Shown here: positions 1-5,573 of the stretch, in pieces
Layout: every line of letters starts with the position of its first letter
Position numbering within the stretch: position 1 is the stretch's first letter
From: an uncultured Porphyromonadaceae bacterium
Lineage (GTDB): Bacteria; Bacteroidota; Bacteroidia; Bacteroidales; Muribaculaceae
DNA length: 11,411 nt
Direction: 5' to 3'
Assembly (NCBI GenBank): GCA_900546835.1
Contig: UREH01000071.1
Location: 1 to 11,411 of the forward strand
The notes under the pieces: model-generated
What the model was told of the DNA's origin: nothing
The model's input: the letters and a program-made list of their open reading frames with translations, nothing else
Database searches by the model: none
Program-made: the position numbers and the translations under genes

Positions 1-686
1 CCTGCCGACGAGATGGCCATGGAGAGGAACATAAGCGGACGGAAGCGCCGGGTGAATACTTCGGCCGTCATCTGCGGAAGGGAAATCATCGACATCAGCA
101 GCATGATGCCTACCAGGCGGATTGTCAGCACGATGCACAGGGCTACCATGACCGTCATCACCGTGGTCACCATGGCTACCGGCAGACCGGCCACACGGGC
201 GAAATCGCGGTCGAACGCACAGATTACTATCTCGCGGAAACGCCACGCGAAGAATGCGCCCAACGCCAGCGTATAGACGGCGAAGGCCATGAGGTCGGCG
301 GTTGTAACGTCGAGTATATTGCCGAAAAGGAAGGCATTCAGCTCCGGCACGAAGCCCGGCGTGAGAAACACGAACAGCACACCGATGGCCATACCCGTAG
401 ACCACACCACGGCTATGGCCGAATCCTCGCGCACGCGATGTCGCTCCGATATCCACTGGACGCCCAGCGCTGAGGCCACGGCGAATACTCCTGCCATGAG
501 CAGCGGGCTGACGCCGAGATAGCACCCGAGGCCGAGACCGCCGAAGCAAGCGTGGGTAACACCTCCGGAGATGGCTACAAGTCTGCGCGCCATGATGTAG
601 GTGCCTATCATGGCCGAAGCCACCGATATTATGATCACTGCCCAGATGGCGTTGGTAAAGAACTGAAACTGCAGGAGATCGTGCAT
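1..686 (-). CDS. Metal ABC transporter permease, ZnuB/MntB-like (ABC-3 family), 3' end cut by window
   Basis: This is the inner-membrane permease of a divalent-metal ABC importer (zinc, manganese or iron), which would work with an ATPase and a binding protein not present here. Translating the minus strand from the ATG at 684-686 gives 228 codons that stay open to the window edge. An in-frame TAA three codons upstream of that ATG fixes the start. The protein begins MHDLLQFQFF and has hydrophobic segments near residues 12-32, 43-77, 90-112, 131-149, 166-203 and 216 onward. ABC-3 hallmarks are GGVTHACFGGLGLG (41-54), FDRDFARVAGLPV (158-170) and VGIMLLMSMISLP (192-204). About 40 C-terminal residues are probably missing compared with the family's usual 260-290. 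It starts 29 bases after the CCGxHxxC gene and is probably cotranscribed with it. The metal cannot be assigned from sequence alone. Confidence 0.93.
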   Translation of the reverse strand, partial: MHDLLQFQFFTNAIWAVIIISVASAMIGTYIMARRLVAISGGVTHACFGGLGLGCYLGVSPLLMAGVFAVASALGVQWISERHRVREDSAIAVVWSTGMAIGVLFVFLTPGFVPELNAFLFGNILDVTTADLMAFAVYTLALGAFFAWRFREIVICAFDRDFARVAGLPVAMVTTVMTVMVALCIVLTIRLVGIMLLMSMISLPQMTAEVFTRRFRPLMFLSMAISSA

Positions 687-715
687 CGCAGTGCGTTAAG
701 TGATTGAAATAAACG

Positions 716-1165
716 TCAGTGGCTGCGGGAGGCCCGGGCCTCCGCCACTATGAGAAGCAGCTCCTCGCGCACGCTGTCGGGCAGCCTGATGCCTCGGAGC
801 TGTATGGAGCGTGCCCATGGGGCTATGTCGTCGGGCTGCAGTGTGAGCAGCACGTCGCGGAATTCCTCGATTTCAGCGTCGGAATAGTCCGATTGCTCGC
901 GGCCGGCAAAACGGTCGAGCTCTTCGTCGTCGAAATATTCTATCTCCGTGCTTACATGGGCGAGCAGCGAGTCGCGCTCGCAGGTGATGTGCATCCCGCA
1001 GCAGGGCGAATCGTCGTCGGCGGCGTTGGCGGGAACGGGCGGATCGGCCATCGGCGGGAGTGTGGGCTCTCCGGCGGTGCCCCGGCGCATGTCGCGCAGG
1101 TGCAGCAGGTAAAGGATTCCTCCCACCAGCACCAGAGCCGTCAATATAATCAGTGCACCAGTCAT
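716..1165 (-). CDS. Conserved Bacteroidetes membrane-anchored protein with CCGxHxxC motif (function unknown)
   Basis: This is a 149-residue protein with one N-terminal hydrophobic segment (residues about 3-22, followed by RDMRR, which suggests a cytoplasmic C-terminus), a Pro/Ala linker (30-50), and a conserved domain. The domain opens with CCGMHITCERD (55-65; Cys55, Cys56, His59 and Cys62 could bind metal) and continues with an acidic YFDDEELDRFAGR stretch (77-89) and a C-terminal half containing WARSIQLRGIRLPD (117-130). From memory, similar proteins in Bacteroides are often labelled 'phospholipase', but I see no lipase motif (no GxSxG or HKD), so I would not use that name. The gene sits 19 bases after aroA and 29 bases before the metal permease. 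Role in metal handling is only an inference from the Cys/His cluster and the neighbour. Confidence 0.85.
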   Translation of the reverse strand: MTGALIILTALVLVGGILYLLHLRDMRRGTAGEPTLPPMADPPVPANAADDDSPCCGMHITCERDSLLAHVSTEIEYFDDEELDRFAGREQSDYSDAEIEEFRDVLLTLQPDDIAPWARSIQLRGIRLPDSVREELLLIVAEARASRSH

Positions 1166-1184
1166 TTTTCTCTGATTTACGGGT

Positions 1185-2510
1185 TTATTCGGCGGGAGCA
1201 GGGGGCTCGTCGCCTCCGATACGCTTCACGGCTCCTTCGTCGTCGATTTCCACCTCCACCATCCGGAATCCTACGGCGCGCAGCTGATTCCAGAATTCGG
1301 GGTAGCTCTTGCTTACGTATTCCGGGCCATCGAGAAGAATGCCGGGGATGTAAAGGCTCACAGGTGCCAGGGCCATGGCCATGCGGTGGTCGCCGTGAGC
1401 GGAAAGTACAGGCATGGAGTCTACCGGAAGCGAGCGGCCGTCCCATTCCAGCCCGAAGTCGCGTACTTTCTCCACCGGTCGGCCGAGCTTAGACATCTCT
1501 GTGCAGAGGGCCTCCAGGCGGTCGCACTCTTTCACGCCGAGATTGGAGAGGCCCGTCAGTTTGAAGGGAACGCCTATCATTGTGGCTGTTACGGCAAGCG
1601 CTGGGGCGAGGTCGGGGTTGTCGGAAAGATCCAGGTCAAGACGTCCGAATACCTCGGGCGATGGCGAGAGGTCGATTCCGCCGGGATGCTCCTCGGAGGC
1701 AACGGCGTCGACGCCGAGCTGGCCGAAATACTCGGCCGCGCGGCGGTCGCCCTGGAGGGTATCAGCGCGGAGGTTTGTCATGGTGTACCATCCGGCCGAG
1801 AGGGCGCATATCTCCATCCAGAAGGCAGCGGCGCTCCAGTCGCCTTCGGCGCCCTGGGCGTATGGCCTGTAGGCTCCCGGAGATACCTCCACGCGCAAGG
1901 GCTGACGCTCGGCGGCTATGCCGCGCTGCTGCATCATCCCCAGCGTCATCAGGATGTAGGGTAGTGACACCGGTTCACCTTCGAAGTTGATTGTCAGACC
2001 TCGGCGCATGGTCGGAGCGACCATAAGGAGCGCCGAGATGAACTGCGAGCTTACGGTGGAGTCGACGGTCACCTCTCCCCCATCGAGCTGACGGCCAATA
2101 ATGTGAAGTGGCGCGAACCCCTCGCGGCCGGTGTAGTCGATTTCGGCGCCGCATGCACGCAGAGCGTCGACGAGAATCCCCATGGGACGTTCAAGCAGGC
2201 GGGGAATCCCCGTGAGTGTCACGTCGGCGCCGGGAGTGGCCGCGAAAAACGCGGTAAGGAAGCGCAGGGCAGCTCCTGAAGCCTTCATATCGAGCGTCAG
2301 CGCCGCGCCCGCAGGGGCGCCGCGCCAGGCCGCGAGCGCGTCGGCGATAACGGCCGTATCGTCGCATACGGCTATTGAGGCGCTGTTGTCGGGAGCGCTC
2401 TCTGTGAGCGCGTCGAGCACCATACAGCGCGTCGAGATGCTTTTCGAGAGCGGAAGAGCCACTGCGGCGTCCTCAACCAGCTCTTCAGGGGGAAATATGG
2501 CGTAAAGCAT
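1185..2510 (-). CDS. aroA: 3-phosphoshikimate 1-carboxyvinyltransferase (EPSP synthase)
   Basis: Cytoplasmic enzyme of the shikimate pathway that joins phosphoenolpyruvate and shikimate 3-phosphate to make EPSP, on the route to chorismate and aromatic amino acids. The 441 residues match the family's usual 420-445. Visible active-site elements, with E. coli counterparts from family knowledge: LSKSISTR (21-28; Lys23, Ser24, Arg28), GIPRLLERPM (101-110; Arg104, equivalent to Arg124), TVSSQF (152-157), Asp300 in DNPDLAPAL (the catalytic Asp313), KECDR (327-331; Glu329, equivalent to Glu341), HGDHRMAM (372-379; His372 and Arg376) and VSKSYPEF (399-406; Lys401). The usual GNAGTAMRP loop reads KASGAALRF (76-84), so the threonine is alanine and the proline is phenylalanine. 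The start ATG is preceded by an AT-rich stretch, typical of Bacteroidetes. It follows the C-S lyase gene by 128 bases that hold two palindromes. Confidence 0.96.
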   Translation of the reverse strand: MLYAIFPPEELVEDAAVALPLSKSISTRCMVLDALTESAPDNSASIAVCDDTAVIADALAAWRGAPAGAALTLDMKASGAALRFLTAFFAATPGADVTLTGIPRLLERPMGILVDALRACGAEIDYTGREGFAPLHIIGRQLDGGEVTVDSTVSSQFISALLMVAPTMRRGLTINFEGEPVSLPYILMTLGMMQQRGIAAERQPLRVEVSPGAYRPYAQGAEGDWSAAAFWMEICALSAGWYTMTNLRADTLQGDRRAAEYFGQLGVDAVASEEHPGGIDLSPSPEVFGRLDLDLSDNPDLAPALAVTATMIGVPFKLTGLSNLGVKECDRLEALCTEMSKLGRPVEKVRDFGLEWDGRSLPVDSMPVLSAHGDHRMAMALAPVSLYIPGILLDGPEYVSKSYPEFWNQLRAVGFRMVEVEIDDEGAVKRIGGDEPPAPAE

Positions 2511-2538
2511 TTTATATTATTTATATGGCTCCTCGTTT

Positions 2539-2566
2539 GTATGGATGCACCTTGGTGCATCCCTAC
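2539..2566. repeat. REP-like palindrome between the C-S lyase gene and aroA
   Basis: GGATGCACC (2543-2551) and GGTGCATCC (2554-2562) are perfect 9-base inverted arms around a TT centre. After one mismatch (2542/2563) the symmetry continues with GTA (2539-2541) and TAC (2564-2566). Five T residues follow on the plus strand only (2567-2571), so as a terminator it would act on plus-strand transcripts, where no gene ends. On the coding (minus) strand no T tract follows. The compact GC-rich symmetry suggests a dispersed REP-type element; that is inference, because copy number cannot be seen in this window. Confidence 0.6.
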
Positions 2567-2604
2567 TTTTTATGGCCGAGGTTTGTCGGATACCGTCCGG
2601 ATGG

Positions 2605-2655
2605 CGGAGGGTGTTGTCAGAACGCCCCAGATGGGCCGTTATGACACGCCCTCCG
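2605..2655. repeat. 51-base imperfect inverted repeat spanning the C-S lyase stop codon
   Basis: Outer arms CGGAGGG (2605-2611) and CCCTCCG (2649-2655) pair perfectly. The pairing continues inward through GTTGTCAGAACG (2613-2624) against CGTTATGACAC (2637-2647) with one extra T and one mismatch, and ends in an inner GCCC/GGGC hairpin around CAGAT (2624-2636). The right half is coding: on the minus strand it supplies the last codons Glu-Gly-Val-Ser and the TAA stop (2639-2641). No T tract follows on either strand, so a standard intrinsic terminator is unlikely. It may be a mobile palindrome that settled at the gene end, or an mRNA 3' stabilising stem in the transcript leading to aroA. Confidence 0.6.
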
Positions 2656-3829
2656 ATAGGGCGAGGCGGAGTTTTTCCAGAGCATGCTCCAGCTCGCAGC
2701 GCGGCGTAGCCACGTTGACGCGCATGAAGCCGTGGCCCTGCGGGCCGAACATTTCGCCGTCGTTGAGAGCCAGACCTGCATGGTTCACCACCAGGTCGAC
2801 AAGCTCCTCGTGGCTGAGATTCAGACTCCGGAAGTCCATCCATACGAGAAACGAGGCCTGCGGTGTCACCATCGAAATCTGCGGCAGCTTCTGCTCCAGA
2901 TAGCGTCGCACGAAGGCGATGTTGCCCTCGATGTAGTCGAGCACTTCCTCGAGCCACGGCTCTCCGTAGCTGTAGGCGGCCTCGGTGCCGATGGTCGATA
3001 TGAAGGTGGGAGCGTTGAATTCGTTGACTTCAAGCCAGTTGAAGAACGGCTCGCGTAGTGCGGGATTCTTTATCACGCACCAGGAGCTTACAAGACCGGG
3101 AATGTTGAAAGTCTTGGAAGGAGCGCCGAAAGTGATGGCCACCGAGGCGCAATCGTCGCTGCATGCGGCGAAAGGGTAGTGGCGCCGCTCTCCGAGCATG
3201 AGGTCGCCGTGGATTTCGTCGGAAACAACCGTCACGCCGTAGGTGCGCGCCAGGCGTCCGACCTCGGCGAGCGTGGCGCGGTCCCACTGTATGCCGACCG
3301 GATTGTGAGGATTGCATAGAATCATCAGCGCGGGGCGTTGCTCGGCGAATATATGTTCAAGCCCTTCGAGATCCATCGAGTAGCCGGAGCCGTTGGCATC
3401 GGGCACCAGCGGATTGGGCACAACAACACGGCCGTTGCCCTCCACAACGATACGGAAGGGGTGGTAGACCGGCGGCTGGATTACAACCTTGTCGCCAGGA
3501 CGAGTGAAGTAGTTCACCACGTAGGCGATTCCCTTCACCACTCCGGGCACGTAGGTAAGTTCCCTGCGTTCCACCTTGAAGCCGTGGCGACGGTCGAGCC
3601 AGTCGACGATGGAGTTCCAGTAGCTTTCAGCGGGGCGTGAATAGCCGTAGATCGGGTGGGAGATTCGCCGTGTCAGCGCGTCGGTTATCTCCGGGCAGAC
3701 GCGGAAGTCCATATCGGCGATCCAGAGAGGGGTAAGGTCGTCTTTCCCGTAGAGGGCGCGGAGGTCGTCGATTTTCATGCATCCGCTTCCGTGGCGGTCG
3801 ATCACCTCGTCGAAGTTGTATTTTCCCAT
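2639..3829 (-). CDS. PLP-dependent C-S lyase / aminotransferase, MalY/PatB family
   Basis: Fold-type I PLP enzyme of the MalY/PatB group, whose members cleave cystathionine or similar thioethers by beta-elimination (giving homocysteine or a thiol, pyruvate and ammonia) or act as aminotransferases. The length, 396 residues, is typical. Visible features: PLWIADMDF near the N-terminus (34-42), YGYS (61-64), CNPHNPVG (172-179), SDEIHGDL (203-210) with the Asp that contacts the PLP ring nitrogen, and TFGAPSKTFNIPGL (233-246) with Lys239 as the PLP Schiff-base lysine. FLVWMDFR (327-334) is a MalY-type signature, and Arg370 in FMRVNVA should bind the substrate carboxylate. The ATG follows a strong -7 box by about 28 bases, which makes it first gene of a transcript that probably includes aroA. 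The in vivo substrate is not decided by sequence. Confidence 0.93.
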   Translation of the reverse strand: MGKYNFDEVIDRHGSGCMKIDDLRALYGKDDLTPLWIADMDFRVCPEITDALTRRISHPIYGYSRPAESYWNSIVDWLDRRHGFKVERRELTYVPGVVKGIAYVVNYFTRPGDKVVIQPPVYHPFRIVVEGNGRVVVPNPLVPDANGSGYSMDLEGLEHIFAEQRPALMILCNPHNPVGIQWDRATLAEVGRLARTYGVTVVSDEIHGDLMLGERRHYPFAACSDDCASVAITFGAPSKTFNIPGLVSSWCVIKNPALREPFFNWLEVNEFNAPTFISTIGTEAAYSYGEPWLEEVLDYIEGNIAFVRRYLEQKLPQISMVTPQASFLVWMDFRSLNLSHEELVDLVVNHAGLALNDGEMFGPQGHGFMRVNVATPRCELEHALEKLRLALSEGVS

Positions 3830-3857
3830 TGCGAATGTTTTAGAGAATGTTGCAGTG

Positions 3858-3865
3858 CAAAGATA
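3858..3865 (-). promoter_or_regulatory. Bacteroidetes-type -7 promoter box TATCTTTG upstream of the C-S lyase gene
   Basis: On the minus strand the sequence reads TTTGCTATCTTTGCA, a full match to the TAnnTTTG -7 element used by the Bacteroidetes primary sigma factor. It lies 28 bases before the ATG, so the leader should be about 20 bases. I do not see a good TTTG -33 element at the expected 19-21 base spacing. It probably drives the lyase, aroA, CCGxHxxC protein and permease block. Confidence 0.65.
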
Positions 3866-3939
3866 GCAAATTCTCCCCTAAAACTCCGCTCCTTCCCGAA
3901 ATAAAAGCCCCTCCGCGCCCATCTCGGAACTGCAGGACG

Positions 3940-3962
3940 CACGGCCTTCGGTGGTGGCCGTG
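3940..3962 (-). terminator. Possible 3' hairpin after the tyrosine recombinase gene
   Basis: CACGGCC (3940-3946) and GGCCGTG (3956-3962) form a perfect 7-base stem with a 9-base loop, starting 10 bases past the recombinase stop codon. No T tract follows directly; the nearest T-rich stretch (CTTTTATTTC on the minus strand) is about 30 bases further. It could help end the lptD-recombinase transcript or protect its 3' end, but the evidence is the stem and its place only. Confidence 0.35.
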
Positions 3963-3972
3963 AGGTGAGTTC

Positions 3973-4884
3973 TCAGCGGCGGTTGCGGGGGTGGTGGAGG
4001 AGGATTTCCTCGCGGAGGTGGGAGGTGTCGATATTGAGGTAGATTTCGGTGGTAGAGATGCTTTCGTGGCCCATCATCTGCTGGATGGCGCGCAAGTTGG
4101 CTCCGCCTTCGAGCAGATGGGTGGCGAAGGAGTGGCGGAGGGTGTGGGGCGAGATTGTTCGGCGGATGTCGGCGGCTTCGGCCAGACGGCGCACGATGGT
4201 GAATATCATCTGGCGGGTGAGGCGCTTGCCGCGCCGGTTGAGAAACACGATGTTGGCGTCGGCCGCAGTCGGAGTAAGAGCGGCGCGCGGGCCGTCGACA
4301 TACTCGCTTATGCGCTCCAGCGATATGGGCGACATGGGCACCATCCGCTCTTTGTCGCCCTTTCCGCGCACGCGCAGGAATTCCTCGTCGGCCATAATCT
4401 GCGAGAATTCCATATTCACCAGCTCGCTCACGCGCAGGCCGCAGCCGTAGAGTGTCTCGACGATGGCGCGGTTGCGTATCCCCTCGGGGGAGGAAAGGTC
4501 GATGGCGTCGATCATCCGGTCGATTTCGTCGATGGTGAGCACTTCGGGGAGGTGAAGTCCGGTGACGGGTGTTTCGAGCAGGAGCGAGGGATCGTCGTCG
4601 AGATATCCCGAGATTACCAGAAAATGGAAGAAAGTGCGGATGCCCGCTACGATGCGTTTGCGGGTTGATTCGGCTATGCCGAGGTCGTAAAGCGAAGCAG
4701 CGAATTGCTCCAGATCGGTGTAGGCTATGTCGGGTATGCCGAGCCCTTCGGCCGATGTGAACGCCAGAAGTTTTCCGAGATCAAACGTGTAGGCTTCGGC
4801 TGTGTTGGCCGAGAGGCCTCGCTCCAGCATGAGGTGACCGCGGAACTCCTCCACGATGGTCTCGTTGTCGGGAAATCTGCGCAT
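3973..4884 (-). CDS. xerD: Site-specific tyrosine recombinase, XerC/XerD family
   Basis: Tyrosine recombinase of the Xer type. In the usual role it works with a partner at the chromosomal dif site to resolve dimers. The protein is 303 residues, close to the usual 295-310. The N-terminal SAM-like core-binding domain covers about 8-92 and includes ERGLSANTAEAYTFDL (21-36). The catalytic domain follows, with Arg151 (CGLRVSELV), Lys175 (RGKGDKER), His247 and Arg250 (SPHTLRHSFATH), His273 (GHESISTTEIY) and the nucleophile Tyr282. The tail HHPRNRR resembles the Xer C-terminus. It starts 14 bases after the methyltransferase-like gene, so it probably belongs to the lptD transcript. There is no adjacent integrase cargo, att-like repeat or phage gene, which favours a housekeeping Xer over a mobile-element integrase. 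XerC versus XerD cannot be settled without the second copy. Confidence 0.92.
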   Translation of the reverse strand: MRRFPDNETIVEEFRGHLMLERGLSANTAEAYTFDLGKLLAFTSAEGLGIPDIAYTDLEQFAASLYDLGIAESTRKRIVAGIRTFFHFLVISGYLDDDPSLLLETPVTGLHLPEVLTIDEIDRMIDAIDLSSPEGIRNRAIVETLYGCGLRVSELVNMEFSQIMADEEFLRVRGKGDKERMVPMSPISLERISEYVDGPRAALTPTAADANIVFLNRRGKRLTRQMIFTIVRRLAEAADIRRTISPHTLRHSFATHLLEGGANLRAIQQMMGHESISTTEIYLNIDTSHLREEILLHHPRNRR

Positions 4885-4898
4885 GGCCGTGGAGAGTG

Positions 4899-5573
4899 TT
4901 ACAGCACGAGGTCGTAGATGCAGTGGGGGAGGCCCTTCTCAGCCACGAAAATACCGATATGGCCGTCGGAGAAGCCCATTCCGGCATATTCGGAGGCCGC
5001 GATGCGGTTCCATGCCTCGCGCTGCCGGGTGAAGCATGAGAGATTCCGCACTATAATCACGCAGTTTTCATCGGCAAGAAGGGTGCTGATAACCTCGGAC
5101 GCTGCGGTAAGTTCGTCGCCCACGAGCTGGTTGACCAGCACGAAAGTCTTGCGCTCTGACGGCTGCAGGTCAAGGCTGCGCCCCTCCACCCAGTGAAGCA
5201 CGCGCGCGCGGGGAACGGCGTTGCGGAAAAGCGTGTTGGTCACTTCATGTCCATGGCCCATCTCCACTATCCGGGTGGGGTTGAAATGGCAGAGAATGCG
5301 GAATACCAGGTGAGCCTCGGCTATGCTCATGTCGCGCCCGGCGAATATCTCGTTGAAGCCGGCCTTGCGTGCGCGCGGGCAGAAGGCCGCGATTTCGCCA
5401 TAGGCATAGTAGGCGCACTCGGTCTGGGTGAGGACGCCCGTTATGAAGCTGTAGGCAAACGGTGAATGCACGCCGAACCCCTTGCTGCGGCGCCAGCGCG
5501 CCGGATAGCTCAATAATCTGCTTAGTTTTCCCATGACATCGGTAAGATTGGAGATGGATTGCGTCAGTACCAT
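4899..5573 (-). CDS. Divergent SAM-dependent methyltransferase-like protein (Bacteroidetes 'GxHSPF' family)
   Basis: This protein of up to 224 residues resembles a Bacteroidetes family annotated as class I SAM-dependent methyltransferases. The family marks are KGFGVHSPFAYSFITGVL (31-48), a segment SIAEAHLVFRILCHFNPTRIV (83-103) leading into the motif I position, and the C-terminal GFSDGHIGIFV (200-210). Motif I reads VEMGHGHEVTNTLF (103-116) where an E-x-G-x-G-x-G-like loop is expected, so SAM binding may be weakened or lost. No substrate is apparent. The first ATG overlaps the lptD stop by 10 bases. Met14 (at 5534) is an alternative start, because the family usually begins a short way before the HSPF motif. 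Overlap with lptD and the 14-base gap to the recombinase gene argue for cotranscription. Function is unproven. Confidence 0.75.
   Translation of the reverse strand: MVLTQSISNLTDVMGKLSRLLSYPARWRRSKGFGVHSPFAYSFITGVLTQTECAYYAYGEIAAFCPRARKAGFNEIFAGRDMSIAEAHLVFRILCHFNPTRIVEMGHGHEVTNTLFRNAVPRARVLHWVEGRSLDLQPSERKTFVLVNQLVGDELTAASEVISTLLADENCVIIVRNLSCFTRQREAWNRIAASEYAGMGFSDGHIGIFVAEKGLPHCIYDLVL

Noticed and set aside
13..522. Two plus-strand open frames at the left edge
   Set aside because: The minus strand over the same bases encodes a clear ABC-3 permease with family motifs; the plus-strand products are low-complexity shadows.
2539..2571. The palindrome plus five T residues as an intrinsic terminator for local genes
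   Set aside because: The T tract lies on the plus strand side, whereas all genes here are on the minus strand, so it cannot end the lyase or aroA transcript in the standard way.
3973..4884. Tyrosine recombinase as an integrase of a mobile element
   Set aside because: Its length, C-terminus and full Xer motif set fit a housekeeping Xer enzyme. It sits inside an lptD operon with no att-like direct repeats, tRNA or cargo genes.
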